The notes: generated by a model from the letters alone, not told the origin. Shown: positions 45,991 through 56,323, numbered from the stretch's first letter. The stretch: DNA of 64,000 bases from Chryseobacterium sp. VAUSW3 (GCF_002205795.1 NZ_NIUY01000003.1:62001-126000); one strand, 5' to 3'. Made by a program: numbers and translations.

Positions 45991-46773
45991 ATGTCGTTTG
46001 TTAAAAATTTATTTTGTTTTTTAATGTTGTTGTCACTTTGTAATCTCTCTGCCCAGCGTAAGGGGAAAGATTACACCAACATCCTCCGCAGTAACAATAT
46101 TTACGAGATCGATTCTTATCTGCGCATAGCGCATCCCGATGACCCCAAACGATCTGTACTGAAACCCCGGCTCGTAAAACTGCTGAATGAATATATTAAA
46201 ACAGCACACCCATCAGACCAAAGGGTGAAGGATTTTCAGGAAAAGCTCGCACTTTTGCGTAGAAAACCCTCCACACGAATAAGTTTCGACGAGATGAACG
46301 AAAGCATCCGCCAGAAGCAAATTGCAAAATACCGCGAAGAGAGCGCAAAGAAACCAGGTAACTATGTAACCAAAGTTTACGGCAATGCCGGTGTTTCAGC
46401 CCCGTCAACATCTGCGGGCGGCGCATCATCCGGTTACGTAAATCCGGAAGAGGCGGAATTCGAGATGCTGATGTCGGTAAATCCTATTGAACATAAAAAC
46501 AATACCGTAAAAATCCTGAATTCTCTCTTTGATAACGATCCGAACAGTAAAGAAAGCATCGTACTCATCGAAAACAAATCGAAGTGTAATATTATCATGC
46601 GAATCGAAGGTATTGGTAACACCAAATACAGGCTCGCAATACCTTCGCAAAGCGATAATACCATTGTGGTTGCCAAAGGCGATTATCTTTTCACAAGCCT
46701 TGTTTGTGGTGCCCAGTATGCATCGCAGAAAACCGTTCAGAAAGCGGTGATGGTTGCATTAGGAAACCAGTAG
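45991..46773 (+). CDS. Secreted protein of unknown function (possibly DUF6759)
   Basis: 260 residues with signal peptide (MSFVKNLFCFLMLLSLCNLS AQ). The N-terminal half is basic, ending in a coil-prone stretch (RISFDEMNESIRQKQIAKYR) and a Ser/Gly-rich linker (AGVSAPSTSAGGASSGYVNP). The C-terminal ~110 residues form a beta-type domain, VNPIEHKNNTVKILNSLFDN and IENKSKCNIIMRIEGIGNTK, that I recall as DUF6759 in Chryseobacterium-type genomes; this name is from memory and uncertain. Its role is unknown. Confidence 0.6.
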   Translation: MSFVKNLFCFLMLLSLCNLSAQRKGKDYTNILRSNNIYEIDSYLRIAHPDDPKRSVLKPRLVKLLNEYIKTAHPSDQRVKDFQEKLALLRRKPSTRISFDEMNESIRQKQIAKYREESAKKPGNYVTKVYGNAGVSAPSTSAGGASSGYVNPEEAEFEMLMSVNPIEHKNNTVKILNSLFDNDPNSKESIVLIENKSKCNIIMRIEGIGNTKYRLAIPSQSDNTIVVAKGDYLFTSLVCGAQYASQKTVQKAVMVALGNQ

Positions 46774-46825
46774 TTATAAATAAGTTAAAGTTCAGGAAAA
46801 AAAATAAGCCTTGAACAATTTTATT

Positions 46826-46833
46826 TATTTTTG
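46826..46833 (+). promoter_or_regulatory. -7 element of the trmB promoter
   Basis: TATTTTTG matches TAnnTTTG, 20 bases before the ATG, followed by CACG. Confidence 0.55.
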
Positions 46834-46853
46834 CACGTTTTTGAATGTAGAAA

Positions 46854-47531
46854 ATGGGTAAAAATAAACTGGCAAGATTTGCCGAAAACAAAACACTTCC
46901 GAACGTATTTCAGCCAACCAGAGAAGAGGCACTCAATAAATATCCTTTAAAAGGAAAATGGAGATCCGAAGTCTTTAAAAACCATAACCCTATCGTACTG
47001 GAACTGGGTTGCGGAAAAGGGGAGTACTCCGTAGGTTTAGCAAAATCCTTCCCCGATAAAAACTTTATTGGCATCGATATTAAAGGAGCCAGATTTTGGT
47101 TTGGAGCCAAAGAAGCGGTGGAAAAAAAACTAAACAACGTGGCTTTCCTGAGAACACAAATTGAACTGGTAGACTGTTTTTTCGATCACGACGAAGTGGA
47201 TGAAATCTGGATTACCTTTCCCGATCCACAAATAAAATACCGAAGAACAAAGCACAGAATGACCCACCCGGATTTTCTGGAGCGTTATAAAAAAATTCTG
47301 AAAAAGGATGGTATCGTTCATCTGAAAACCGATTCAGAATTTTTGCACGGATATACACTTGGGTTGCTGCAGGGGCAAGGCCACGAGATTATTTCTGCCC
47401 ATCATGACATCTACGGAGCGCCGGAATACGAGCCGGGAACGCCACTTTTAAGAGAAATAAAAACCTATTACGAGGGGTTATTTTCAGCAAAAGGAAAAAC
47501 CATTACTTATCTTAAATTTAGAATTAAGTAA
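46854..47531 (+). CDS. trmB: tRNA (guanine-N7-)-methyltransferase
   Basis: Makes m7G46 in tRNA variable loops. 225 residues with SAM motif LELGCGKGEYSVGLAKSFPD, FIGIDIKGARFWFGAKEAVE, and the tRNA-binding active-site motif IWITFPDPQIKYRRTKHRMT. Ends YYEGLFSAKGKTITYLKFRI K. It converges on rpsB with a bidirectional terminator between. Confidence 0.96.
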   Translation: MGKNKLARFAENKTLPNVFQPTREEALNKYPLKGKWRSEVFKNHNPIVLELGCGKGEYSVGLAKSFPDKNFIGIDIKGARFWFGAKEAVEKKLNNVAFLRTQIELVDCFFDHDEVDEIWITFPDPQIKYRRTKHRMTHPDFLERYKKILKKDGIVHLKTDSEFLHGYTLGLLQGQGHEIISAHHDIYGAPEYEPGTPLLREIKTYYEGLFSAKGKTITYLKFRIK

Positions 47532-47582
47532 CTATTTTCGATTCAATTTTAGTTATTAAAATTATTTTCGTTTAAACATAAA

Positions 47583-47610
47583 AAAAGCTCAGAAATTAAT
47601 CTGAGCTTTT
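47583..47610. terminator. Bidirectional terminator between trmB and rpsB
   Basis: AAAAGCTCAGA (47583-47593) / TCTGAGCTTTT (47600-47610), a perfect 11-bp stem flanked by A-run and T-rich sequence on the two sides. Confidence 0.9.
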
Positions 47611-47630
47611 CTTGTATTGAAGATTAAATC

Positions 47631-48398
47631 TTATTCAGCAGCAGTATCGAAATCTGCATCTGCATCAGCAGATACTTTTTCTCCTTCTTCTTTAGATTTT
47701 TCTTTATCAGCTTTTCTTTGAGACAATCCGTCTTTGATAGATGATGAAACTACGCTCAAGATCATATCGATAGATTTAGAAGCATCATCGTTTCCAGGAA
47801 TTACGAAGTCTACTTTTCTTGGATCTGAGTTGGTATCTACGATACCGAAAACAGGAATACCCAATTTTTTAGCTTCGGTTACTGCGATGTGCTCTCTCAT
47901 GATATCAACAACGAAAATTGCTGACGGAAGACGCACCATATCGGAAATTGAGCCTAAGTTTTTCTCAAGGTTAGCACGCTGACGGTCAACCTGAAGTCTT
48001 TCTTTTTTAGATAAAGTTTCGAAAGTACCATCTTTCTTCATTTTATCGATGTGGTTCATTTTCTTAACAGCTTTACGGATGGTAACAAAGTTTGTTAACA
48101 TCCCACCAGGCCATCTTTCTGTAATATAAGGCATATTAAGATCAGCAGCGTGTTTTGCCACCACTTCTTTCGCTTGTTTCTTTGTAGCTACGAAAAGAAC
48201 TTTTTTGCCTGCAGAAGTAATTTTTTCCAAAGCGTTGCACGCCTCGTCTAATTTTACTGCTGTTTTATGTAAGTCTACAATGTGAATACCGTTTTTCTCC
48301 ATGAAAATGTATGGAGCCATATTTGGATTCCACTTTCTGGTCATGTGACCGAAGTGTACACCTGCCTCTAAAAGGTCTTTAACATTTGCTTTTGCCAT
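47631..48398 (-). CDS. rpsB: 30S ribosomal protein S2 (uS2)
   Basis: Small-subunit protein needed for S1 binding. 255 residues: MAKANVKDLLEAGVHFGHMT, RKWNPNMAPYIFMEKNGIHI and DTNSDPRKVDFVIPGNDDAS are diagnostic. C-terminal ~25 residues are an acidic tail (EGEKVSADADADFDTAAE). Last of rplM-rpsI-rpsB. In most bacteria tsf follows rpsB; here a terminator follows at once and no tsf is present nearby. Confidence 0.97.
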   Translation of the reverse strand: MAKANVKDLLEAGVHFGHMTRKWNPNMAPYIFMEKNGIHIVDLHKTAVKLDEACNALEKITSAGKKVLFVATKKQAKEVVAKHAADLNMPYITERWPGGMLTNFVTIRKAVKKMNHIDKMKKDGTFETLSKKERLQVDRQRANLEKNLGSISDMVRLPSAIFVVDIMREHIAVTEAKKLGIPVFGIVDTNSDPRKVDFVIPGNDDASKSIDMILSVVSSSIKDGLSQRKADKEKSKEEGEKVSADADADFDTAAE

Positions 48399-48490
48399 GT
48401 CGCTTTTTTGTTTTTAGTTTACGTTCCGCTTTTTCGCAATCAACTTTTCTTTAGATGGGAGAAGAGTTTGGGTGCTAAACTAAACGGGGC

Positions 48491-48580
48491 ATTTTTTGAT
48501 TAGATAATAGAACCAAGAGCCAAGAACAAAGATTTTTGAAAGTCTCGAATCTCGTTTCTCGTTTCTCGAATCTTTTTGAT
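48491..48580 (-). repeat. Word-like inverted tract between rpsI and rpsB
   Basis: Plus strand: AGAACCAAGAGCCAAGAACA then CTCGAATCTCGTTTCTCGTT TCTCGAATC. The rightward words are roughly the inverse of the left half, so an imperfect hairpin can form. Same family of wording as 8784-8873, in a different ribosomal operon. Note the 181-base gap between rpsI (stop at 48580) and rpsB is otherwise empty. Confidence 0.6.
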
Positions 48581-48966
48581 TAACGTTTTGAGAACTGGAA
48601 TCTCTTTCTTGCTTTCTTCTGACCTGGTTTCTTTCTCTCCACCATTCTTGCATCTCTTGTAAGCAATCCGTGAGGTTTCAATAATCCTCTGAACTCTTCG
48701 TTTACTTCGCACATTGCTCTGGAAATTCCCAGTCTGATTGCTTCTGCCTGACCTGTAATTCCACCTCCGAAAACATTCACTGTTACGTCGTACTGACCTA
48801 CAGTCTCTGTCAACAAAAATGGCTGGTTGATTTTGTAAACCAATACATCAGTACCGAAATAGTCTTTAGAATCCTTTTTGTTAATCGTGATCACTCCAGA
48901 ACCTGGTTTCACATAAACTCTTGCAACTGAAGTTTTTCTTCTTCCGATTTTATGAACTATTGACAT
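48580..48966 (-). CDS. rpsI: 30S ribosomal protein S9 (uS9)
   Basis: Head protein whose C-terminal arginine tail touches the P-site tRNA. 128 residues: [40 protein letters not shown] and the tail [17 protein letters not shown] are diagnostic. It follows rplM by 5 bases, the universal pair. Confidence 0.97.
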   Translation of the reverse strand: MSIVHKIGRRKTSVARVYVKPGSGVITINKKDSKDYFGTDVLVYKINQPFLLTETVGQYDVTVNVFGGGITGQAEAIRLGISRAMCEVNEEFRGLLKPHGLLTRDARMVERKKPGQKKARKRFQFSKR

Positions 48967-48971
48967 ATTAA

Positions 48972-49427
48972 TTATTTGAATTCGTTAATATTAATAACTT
49001 TTGGCTGTTGAGCTTCATGTTTGTGTTCAGTTCCTTCATATAAATAAAGGTTGCTGAATAACTGAGATCCCAATCTGTTTTTTGGAAGCATACCTTTTAC
49101 AGATTTTTCCAATACTTTTAAAGAATCTTTTTTCTGAAGTTCAAGAGCAGTCATCGACTTCTGACCACCTGGATATCCAGTATGCCAAATGTAAGTCTTG
49201 TCAGCCCACTTGTTCCCGGAAAGGGTTACTTTCCCAGCATTCAAAACGATTACGTTATCTCCACAGTCTGCGTGAGGCGTAAAATTCGTTTTGTGCTTTC
49301 CTCTCAAAATCTTTGCAACTTTAGAAGCTAGTCTTCCTAACGGTTGTCCTTCAGCGTCTACCACAACCCATTCTTTATTAGCGGTAGCTTTGTTAGCTGA
49401 AACGGTTTTGTAACTTAATGTATTCAC
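48972..49427 (-). CDS. rplM: 50S ribosomal protein L13 (uL13)
   Basis: Early large-subunit assembly protein. 151 residues, GTG start at 49427: [20 protein letters not shown] then [20 protein letters not shown] is the flavobacterial L13 beginning, and no ATG is available upstream in frame. Also [20 protein letters not shown] and [20 protein letters not shown]. First gene of rplM-rpsI-rpsB, under a promoter and leader that share an element with rplC. Confidence 0.97.
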   Translation of the reverse strand: MNTLSYKTVSANKATANKEWVVVDAEGQPLGRLASKVAKILRGKHKTNFTPHADCGDNVIVLNAGKVTLSGNKWADKTYIWHTGYPGGQKSMTALELQKKDSLKVLEKSVKGMLPKNRLGSQLFSNLYLYEGTEHKHEAQQPKVININEFK

Positions 49428-49437
49428 ACTTTTTCGT

Positions 49438-49478
49438 TTAACGATTAAACATAATTTTCCCTAAATAGGGTGTGCAAA
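49438..49478 (-). promoter_or_regulatory. rplM leader element with upstream mini-ORF, shared with rplC
   Basis: On the minus strand: TTTGCACACCCTATTTAGGG then AA, then after 5 nt ATG at 49452 opens MFNR and stops at 49438, ten bases before the rplM start. CCCT and AGGG can form a 4-bp stem that hides AGGG. Same order of elements as at rplC (2325-2381). Confidence 0.5.
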
Positions 49479-49482
49479 GGTA
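49475..49482 (-). promoter_or_regulatory. -7 element of the rplM operon promoter
   Basis: Minus strand reads TACCTTTG (TAnnTTTG), with TTTT at the -33 position after a 19-bp spacer (49505-49502). Confidence 0.7.
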
Positions 49483-49704
49483 AAGATTTTTTTTGGAACT
49501 GAAAATATTTTAGGAAAGAATATTCTAACGTTTTGAAAATGATGGTTTTATTAAATAAAGAACTTAAAAAGACTGTGCTAGAATCATCTAATTTCATGCA
49601 GATAATCGCTTTTAAAATAATCGGAATTTATGTACGCCAGAGAGTTTATTTTTTAGGCATCTTCGGTAATAATTCATATATTTGGTTAACTAGCGGAAAA
49701 AGTT

Positions 49705-51165
49705 ATGAAGTATTTTTATATGTTCTTATTTATATGGGTTGTAGTTTCATGTTCCGAAAGAGAAGAAATACAAACGCCAAAAGTGGAAATTAATGAACCC
49801 CCATCAATAGTAAAATTTGAGATAGATAGTATTTCGCATAATTCTGCATACATAAGATGGGATTCAGCCATTGACCCTGAAAATGACGAAGTGAAATATA
49901 GTGTTGAATTAGAGGGACGAACCGTTTTGCAAAATTCTGATTCTAAAAGCTATAAGTTCCAAAATTTAGAGGAACTGAAAAATTACAGCGGAAAAATTAT
50001 AGCAACTGATTCTCATAAAAATATCACCGCTAAACCATTTACGTTTCAAACTAAAAAATATTACTTGACTTTTGTTAAATATTATAATTTTCCAGTATCG
50101 GATCAGACGTATGGTGCTGCAGTTAACATTTTAAAATTATCAGATGGAAATTATCTTATAGGTGGTTATGAAGGGACCTTTGGAGGTTACTCGGTATATT
50201 TAACTAAAATCGATTACAATGGAAATCTAATTTGGAGGAAAGGTTATGATATCCCATGCGAAAGTTCGCCACCAACCTTTAAGATGAAAGAGATTAATGG
50301 TGAAATAATCCTGACTGCCAGCTATTACGTGGCAAAATTAAATCTTGACGGTGTATTAAGATGGAAAAAAAGAATTACTACCTATGATAATGGTTATGGA
50401 GATTCTACGATCAATTCTTTTACCGTTGATGCGGAAGATAATATTTATGTAGTAGGAACATTGGCCGATATTACCAATGAAACCCACGAAAAAGGTATGA
50501 TTACAAAATTAGATAAGGACGGTGCATATATTTGGGAAAAGCAATACGGATCAACATTTACAGAAACTGGTAGCAAATCAATGTATCTAAGATTTATAGA
50601 TGTTGATTTACAGGATAATCAGCTCCTTGTATATGGTGATCTTGATGTTTCAGGTCTAAATTCTAATTCGAATATGTCGAGACAGGCTTTCTATGTTCGA
50701 AAGACCGATACAGATGGTTTTACGATTTTTGAAAAAACATTTCACAATAGTGAAACGAACCTTGGTCATCAACTGATTAAAAGAAAGAACGGGAATTATC
50801 TACTAAGCAGTTCTCAGAAAATTATCGAAATTGATAAACAAGGACAGGAGTTATGGGCAAAAACAATTTATAGTCCGGCACAAATGTATAATATGTTTTA
50901 TTCCGTAGTCGAAACTACTTCAGGTAATTTATTCTTTATAGGGAAAGAAGGTAAATCTGGAACCTACTTCCTGACTGATACCAGGGGAAATACAATCTGG
51001 AAAAAATATTATAACGATTTTCCTCATATTATTGCAGGTTCAGACGTTGTTGAAGAGGCTGATAAGAGTTTTCGGCTTGCGTTTACTTTTGCACGTAATT
51101 ATGGTAATTATTCGCTTTATGATGAGATAATGGTCATAAAAACTGATCCAGAAGGAAATTTCTAA
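49705..51165 (+). CDS. Lipoprotein with fibronectin-like and propeller-type repeats
   Basis: 486 residues. Signal MKYFYMFLFIWVVVSC with cysteine 16, then SEREEIQTPK. Residues ~30-115 look like a fibronectin type III domain (AYIRWDSAIDPENDEVKYSV). From ~135 to the end there are repeated YxxGNxIWxKxY-type blades (YNGNLIWRKGYD, LDGVLRWKKRITTYD, KDGAYIWEKQYGS, KQGQELWAKTIYS, TRGNTIWKKYYND), a pattern of beta-propeller/PQQ-like repeats. Probably on the cell surface. No promoter identified; the preceding 200 bases are AT-rich. Confidence 0.7.
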   Translation: MKYFYMFLFIWVVVSCSEREEIQTPKVEINEPPSIVKFEIDSISHNSAYIRWDSAIDPENDEVKYSVELEGRTVLQNSDSKSYKFQNLEELKNYSGKIIATDSHKNITAKPFTFQTKKYYLTFVKYYNFPVSDQTYGAAVNILKLSDGNYLIGGYEGTFGGYSVYLTKIDYNGNLIWRKGYDIPCESSPPTFKMKEINGEIILTASYYVAKLNLDGVLRWKKRITTYDNGYGDSTINSFTVDAEDNIYVVGTLADITNETHEKGMITKLDKDGAYIWEKQYGSTFTETGSKSMYLRFIDVDLQDNQLLVYGDLDVSGLNSNSNMSRQAFYVRKTDTDGFTIFEKTFHNSETNLGHQLIKRKNGNYLLSSSQKIIEIDKQGQELWAKTIYSPAQMYNMFYSVVETTSGNLFFIGKEGKSGTYFLTDTRGNTIWKKYYNDFPHIIAGSDVVEEADKSFRLAFTFARNYGNYSLYDEIMVIKTDPEGNF

Positions 51166-51191
51166 AAAAAATTAGGATAGGACTGAATATT

Positions 51192-51524
51192 TTATTTTCT
51201 TAAAGATTTCGAACTTTTGAAACTCGCAAAAACATAATACGCGACAAAAACCATTGAGAATTTTATCACCGAAGGCACCGCTTTTTCCAAATCGAAGAGA
51301 GTAGTACCGATCACTACTAAAAGCGCCATTCCAACAAACGAGATTCCAAGCTTCTGAGACAAGGTGAATTTTTCGTCATCCAGAAAATACGCCATTCCCC
51401 ACGCAGCCCCGAATGCAAAACCATAATAAAGATCCAGCGCCCAACCTTGACTTCCCAGAAGAAAATAATTCAGAAGAAAACTCACGAAGGTTCCGGCTAA
51501 AAAATAGATAATCGCGCGCTGCAT
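51192..51524 (-). CDS. Small four-span membrane protein, unknown
   Basis: 110 residues, MQRAIIYFLAGTFVSFLLNY start, hydrophobic segments at about 5-22, 28-48, 60-77 and 85-102. No family recognised. Convergent with the lipoprotein gene at 26 bases distance. Upstream of it to the right lies the promoter region of icmF on the other strand. Confidence 0.55.
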   Translation of the reverse strand: MQRAIIYFLAGTFVSFLLNYFLLGSQGWALDLYYGFAFGAAWGMAYFLDDEKFTLSQKLGISFVGMALLVVIGTTLFDLEKAVPSVIKFSMVFVAYYVFASFKSSKSLRK

Positions 51525-51720
51525 AAAAATAATATTTCCGCAAAAATAAAGATTAAAAATTTGAAACCAACTTATTTATATGCTATGCGATGAATTTTGG
51601 TAATGTATACAGGATTTCGCATTGCTTCTGAAAAAAAGAGATTCTCATTCGATCGGTGTTTTATTTAATTCGTTAGCAATCAAAAATATATAAGCGCCTT
51701 TTAAGTTTTTAAGAATTGAT

Positions 51721-51728
51721 TATATTTG
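51721..51728 (+). promoter_or_regulatory. -7 element of the icmF promoter
   Basis: TATATTTG matches TAnnTTTG; the ATG chosen (51749) is 20 bases downstream, which rules out the longer in-frame TTG start at 51716. Confidence 0.6.
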
Positions 51729-51748
51729 GAATCTTCGAACATTCAATT

Positions 51749-54700
51749 ATGGAAACCCAAAAATATTCTCCAAAAAACAAAATCCGTATCGTTACCGCCG
51801 CCGCACTGTTCGACGGACACGATGCTGCCATCAATATCATGCGTCGCGTTATTCAGGGAACTGGTGTAGAAGTCATTCACCTCGGCCACGATAAGTCCGC
51901 TGAAGAAGTTGTAAACTGCGCGGTTCAGGAAGACGCCAACGCAATCGCCTTAACTTCTTATCAAGGTGGTCACAACGAATACTTTAAATATATTTATGAT
52001 CTATTAAAAGAAAAAAACGCTTCTCACATCAAGATTTTTGGTGGCGGAGGCGGCGTTATTTTGCCTGAAGAAATCAAAGATTTGATGGATTATGGCGTGA
52101 CCAGAATTTATTCTCCTGATGACGGCCGGGAACTCGGTTTGCAAGGAATGATCGATGATTTGGTGCAAAAATCCGATTTCCCGACTGGTGAAAACATTAC
52201 CGTTCAAGATTTAGATAAAATTAAATTTGAAGATTCAAAATCAATTGCTGAAGTCATTTCCGCAGTAGAAAATTTCTCCGAAACGAAACCGGATTTAGTA
52301 AAAGAAATCGACGAGAGAGCAAAGGATTCGACCATTCCGATTATTGGGATTACCGGAACCGGTGGCGCAGGAAAATCCTCCTTAACCGACGAATTGGTGA
52401 GAAGATTTTTACGTTCCAATCCGGAGAAAAAAATCGCCATCATTTCCATCGATCCTTCCAAAAAGAAAACCGGAGGTGCACTTCTGGGAGATAGAATTCG
52501 CATGAATTCGATTAATGATTCGCGCGTTTATATGCGGTCTATGGCAACTAGGGAGAACAACGTTTCCGTGTCGCCGCACATTCATTCCGCATTAAATATT
52601 TTAAAAATAGCAAAACCTGATGTCATCGTTCTCGAAACTTCCGGAATTGGGCAATCTGGTTCAGAAATTACCGATATTGCTGATGTTTCCATGTATGTGA
52701 TGACCCCGGAATATGGTGCTTCAACCCAATTGGAGAAAATTGACATGCTTGATTATGCAGATTTAGTTGCGTTAAATAAATCCGACAAACGCGGAGCTTT
52801 GGATGCACTGCAAGCAGTGAAAAAACAGTTTCAGAGAAATCATCTGCTGTTCGAGAAGCCTTTGGAAGAAATGCCTGTATATTCTACAAAAGCCAGCCAA
52901 TTCAACGATTGGGGAACTACGGAACTTTTTAACGAACTGATTAAAAAAGTAAATGAAAAGTTTGAGAGCCTTAATTTAAGCGGCTATGTAGAGCAAAATG
53001 TGTCCGATGACACTACCATTATTCCTCCAAAAAGAGTGCGTTATCTCTCTGAAATTGTAGAAACCAACAGAAATTACGATAAAGAGGTAGAAAATCAGGT
53101 GCTTATTGCCAGGAAAATGTACCTCCTTGATGGTTCCAGGGTGCTTATTGAGGACGATCAGCATACGCGTGACAAACTGGAAAAGGTTTTCCTGAAAACA
53201 AAAAAAGAGCTTACTGAAGAAAATGCTGCTTTTCTGCACGGCTGGCATCATTTCAAAGAAGAACTGCAGGCGGATACTTATTCGTACTTCGTTCGCGGTA
53301 AAGAAATTAAGGTGCAAACAAAATCAGAATCGCTTTCAGGACTTAAGGTTCCGAAAATTGCTTTGCCGAAATTCCAGGATTGGGGCGATTTAATTCGTTG
53401 GAAAGGGCAGGAAAATGTTCCCGGAGCATTTCCTTTCACCGCCGGAATTTATCCGTTCAAAAGAACCGGTGAAGATCCTACGCGAATGTTTGCCGGAGAA
53501 GGAGGACCCGAAAGAACCAACCGAAGATTTCATTACGTTTCCGCAGAAATGGATGCCAAAAGACTTTCTACCGCGTTCGATTCGGTGACGCTTTACGGTC
53601 AGGATCCTGCTTTTCCGCCAGATATTTATGGAAAAATCGGGAATGCCGGAGTTTCGATCGCTACTCTGGATGATGCGAAAAAACTGTATTCGGGCTTCGA
53701 TTTGGTGAACGCCATGACTTCTGTTTCGATGACAATTAATGGTCCCGCGCCAATGCTGCTCGCGTTTTTTATGAATGCAGCCATCGATCAGAATTGCGAA
53801 AAATACATTAACGAAAATAATCTTTGGGACAAAGTTGAAGCGAGATTAAAAGAAAAATTTGATGATAAAGGTCTGAAAAGACCCGTTTACAGCGGCGAAC
53901 TTCCGCCTTCTAATAATGGTTTAGGTTTGAAATTATTAGGACTTACCGGCGACGAAATTTTAGATGCAGAAACCTATGCTAAAATTAAAGCCGAAACCAT
54001 CGCAACAGTTCGTGGAACAGTTCAGGCGGATATTTTGAAGGAAGATCAGGCGCAAAATACTTGTATTTTCTCTACTGAATTTGCCTTGAGATTGATGGGC
54101 GACGTTCAGGAATATTTCATTAAAGAAAAAGTGAGGAATTTTTATTCGGTTTCGATTTCCGGTTATCACATTGCTGAAGCGGGTGCTAATCCGATATCGC
54201 AGTTGGCATTTACGCTTGCAAACGGCTTTACTTATGTTGAGTATTACTTGAGTCGCGGAATGGATATCAACGATTTTGCTCCAAATTTATCCTTTTTCTT
54301 CTCAAACGGGATCGATCCGGAATATGCGGTAATCGGCCGTGTTGCACGTAGAATTTGGGCAAAAGCAATGCGCGAAAAATACAACGCCAACGAAAGAAGC
54401 CAGATGTTGAAATACCATATACAAACTTCCGGGCGTTCGCTTCACGCGCAGGAAATCGATTTTAATGACATCAGAACTACTTTGCAGGCATTGTATGCGA
54501 TTTATGACAACTGCAACTCGCTGCACACCAATGCTTACGATGAAGCGATCACCACACCAACCGAAGAATCGGTGAGAAGAGCGATGGCAATTCAGTTGAT
54601 CATCAACAAGGAACTCGGGTTGGCGAAAAATGAAAATCCCTTACAAGGTTCTTTCATTATTGAGGAACTTACTGATTTAGTGGAGGAAGCAGTTTATGCT

Positions 54701-55111
54701 GAATTCGACAGAATTACCGAACGTGGAGGCGTTTTGGGCGCTATGGAAACCATGTACCAGCGATCCAAAATTCAGGAAGAATCCATGCATTACGAATGGC
54801 TGAAACATACCGGCGAATATCCAATTATCGGGGTGAATACCTTCCTTGGCAAAGATGGTTCACCAACGGTTTTACCGGGTGAAGTAATCCGTTCAACAGA
54901 AGAAGAGAAGCAACTGCAGATCAAAAATCTGGAAAATTATCAGAACGCAAATGCCGCAAACACTGAAAATGCTCTAAAACAACTGCAGCACGGCGCCATT
55001 AATCAGGAGAATCTTTTTGAACTGATGATGGAAGCGGTAAAATACTGCTCTTTAGGTCAGATTACGAACGCTCTGTTTGAAGTCGGCGGGATGTACAGGA
55101 GGAATATGTAA
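51749..55111 (+). CDS. icmF: Fused acyl-CoA mutase IcmF (B12-binding, GTPase and mutase domains)
   Basis: 1120 residues. Order of parts: B12-binding domain (~15-150, [19 protein letters not shown] and [13 protein letters not shown]), MeaB-like G-protein chaperone (~180-420, P-loop GTGGAGKSS at 203-211, [38 protein letters not shown]), linker and TIM-barrel mutase domain (~560-1120). [19 protein letters not shown] with Phe at 570 fits the IcmF rather than methylmalonyl-CoA mutase pattern (which has Tyr there). Catalyses adenosylcobalamin-dependent isobutyryl-CoA/butyryl-CoA isomerisation or pivalyl-type reactions; real substrate is inferred. The fused chaperone should maintain the cofactor. 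A terminator follows. Confidence 0.9.
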   Translation: METQKYSPKNKIRIVTAAALFDGHDAAINIMRRVIQGTGVEVIHLGHDKSAEEVVNCAVQEDANAIALTSYQGGHNEYFKYIYDLLKEKNASHIKIFGGGGGVILPEEIKDLMDYGVTRIYSPDDGRELGLQGMIDDLVQKSDFPTGENITVQDLDKIKFEDSKSIAEVISAVENFSETKPDLVKEIDERAKDSTIPIIGITGTGGAGKSSLTDELVRRFLRSNPEKKIAIISIDPSKKKTGGALLGDRIRMNSINDSRVYMRSMATRENNVSVSPHIHSALNILKIAKPDVIVLETSGIGQSGSEITDIADVSMYVMTPEYGASTQLEKIDMLDYADLVALNKSDKRGALDALQAVKKQFQRNHLLFEKPLEEMPVYSTKASQFNDWGTTELFNELIKKVNEKFESLNLSGYVEQNVSDDTTIIPPKRVRYLSEIVETNRNYDKEVENQVLIARKMYLLDGSRVLIEDDQHTRDKLEKVFLKTKKELTEENAAFLHGWHHFKEELQADTYSYFVRGKEIKVQTKSESLSGLKVPKIALPKFQDWGDLIRWKGQENVPGAFPFTAGIYPFKRTGEDPTRMFAGEGGPERTNRRFHYVSAEMDAKRLSTAFDSVTLYGQDPAFPPDIYGKIGNAGVSIATLDDAKKLYSGFDLVNAMTSVSMTINGPAPMLLAFFMNAAIDQNCEKYINENNLWDKVEARLKEKFDDKGLKRPVYSGELPPSNNGLGLKLLGLTGDEILDAETYAKIKAETIATVRGTVQADILKEDQAQNTCIFSTEFALRLMGDVQEYFIKEKVRNFYSVSISGYHIAEAGANPISQLAFTLANGFTYVEYYLSRGMDINDFAPNLSFFFSNGIDPEYAVIGRVARRIWAKAMREKYNANERSQMLKYHIQTSGRSLHAQEIDFNDIRTTLQALYAIYDNCNSLHTNAYDEAITTPTEESVRRAMAIQLIINKELGLAKNENPLQGSFIIEELTDLVEEAVYAEFDRITERGGVLGAMETMYQRSKIQEESMHYEWLKHTGEYPIIGVNTFLGKDGSPTVLPGEVIRSTEEEKQLQIKNLENYQNANAANTENALKQLQHGAINQENLFELMMEAVKYCSLGQITNALFEVGGMYRRNM

Positions 55112-55131
55112 TTTTAACTGCTTATAAATTT

Positions 55132-55170
55132 AAAAGCCGTGTTAAAAGTTAATGCTTGACACGGTTTTTG
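55132..55170 (+). terminator. Terminator after icmF
   Basis: CCGTGT (55137-55142) / ACACGG (55159-55164), A-run on the left, TTTTTG on the right; loop 16 nt. Confidence 0.7.
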
Positions 55171-55204
55171 CTTTCCATAGAATTCTGTAACTCAAACTTC
55201 AAAT

Positions 55205-56323
55205 ATGTCATCAAAAATTTATCCCGGTAGTCTTCTCGTTTTATTTTTAATTTTATTTTCCTGCAAATCTGATGCGGTAAAAGTTGCTGCCACCGCCGCC
55301 CAGGAGCGGAATATCATTATTGACAGCACCATTACCGCTTTCCAAAAAAAATTACTGGCGCAGCAAATCGATTCTGTGTTTTCGAAGACGAAATTTAACG
55401 GCAGTATTTCTGTAATTCGAAACGGTGAAAAACTTTATGAAAAACAAAATGGGTTTGAGGATTTTAAAACGAAAGCTAAACTTGACAGCAATTCGGTTTT
55501 TGCGATTGGTTCGGTTAGCAAGCAGTTTACAGCCGTGATGATCTTAATGCTGGAAGATGAAGGAAAGCTAAATACCGGTGACCGGGTTTCTGAATTTTTG
55601 CCCGAATTTCAGAATAAACAGTTTGAAAATATTACGGTTCATCAGTTGCTGAACCACACTTCGGGAATCAGCGATTTTGGGAGCGGACTTCAGTCGAAAC
55701 CCGGAGAAAGTTTTAACTATTCCAACAAAGGATATCGGTTTTTGGGAGAAATTGTAGCCAGGGTTTCAGAAAAAACTTTCGATCACTATGCAAAAGAACT
55801 TTTTGAAAGGATAGGAATGATGCATGCTTCCACGGCAAATTTATTTGAAGGCAACCATTTGGCTGGCGCGCATCTGGGAAATGCTGTACGATTTGAAAAA
55901 ATTGCAAATATGCCAAAAAGGTTAGCTTCAAAAGAAATATCTGTCGCAGCCGGCGGCATTTTATCAACGGCTTCAGATCTGCACCGGTGGAATGCCGCAC
56001 TTTTCGGCGGAAAAATCCTTAAACCAGCAACGCTCGAAAAATTAAAAACTAAATCCTCAGAAACCGCTCATCCAATTTTGGGGAAAGTAGGCTACGGGTA
56101 CGGAATCATGATGGATGAAGGAAAATTAGAGTCTTATTTTCATTCCGGATATGTGAAAGGTTCGCCGTCGCTCAATATTTATTATCCGAAAACCAAAACT
56201 TCGGTGGTGATTTTATCGAATATTGCAGATGAATCGAAAGGAAAAAATGTGATTTTTAACCCTCATAAAGATGTTAAAAGAATCGTCGATGCCGTTGAAA
56301 ATGCCGTTTCAGAACTAAAATAA
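55205..56323 (+). CDS. Serine hydrolase, class C beta-lactamase/DD-peptidase-like, lipoprotein
   Basis: 372 residues. Signal MSSKIYPGSLLVLFLILFSC with lipobox cysteine 20 (LFSC). The penicillin-recognising serine hydrolase motifs are seen: SVSKQFTAV (SxxK, nucleophile Ser), YSN in FNYSNKGYRFLG (YxN), and HSGYVKG (HxG) near the C-terminus. Related enzymes act on peptides, esters or beta-lactams; substrate unknown. Ends exactly where the convergent MBL gene ends; no base lies between the two stops. Confidence 0.9.
   Translation: MSSKIYPGSLLVLFLILFSCKSDAVKVAATAAQERNIIIDSTITAFQKKLLAQQIDSVFSKTKFNGSISVIRNGEKLYEKQNGFEDFKTKAKLDSNSVFAIGSVSKQFTAVMILMLEDEGKLNTGDRVSEFLPEFQNKQFENITVHQLLNHTSGISDFGSGLQSKPGESFNYSNKGYRFLGEIVARVSEKTFDHYAKELFERIGMMHASTANLFEGNHLAGAHLGNAVRFEKIANMPKRLASKEISVAAGGILSTASDLHRWNAALFGGKILKPATLEKLKTKSSETAHPILGKVGYGYGIMMDEGKLESYFHSGYVKGSPSLNIYYPKTKTSVVILSNIADESKGKNVIFNPHKDVKRIVDAVENAVSELK

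Noticed and set aside
48500-48712. 70-codon open frame on the minus strand overlapping rpsI
   Set aside because: Out of frame with rpsI and with no homology; its tail is the repeat tract.
49533-49793. 86-codon open frame overlapping the lipoprotein start
   Set aside because: The lipoprotein at 49705 has a good signal sequence; this frame has only AT-rich composition and no recognisable content.
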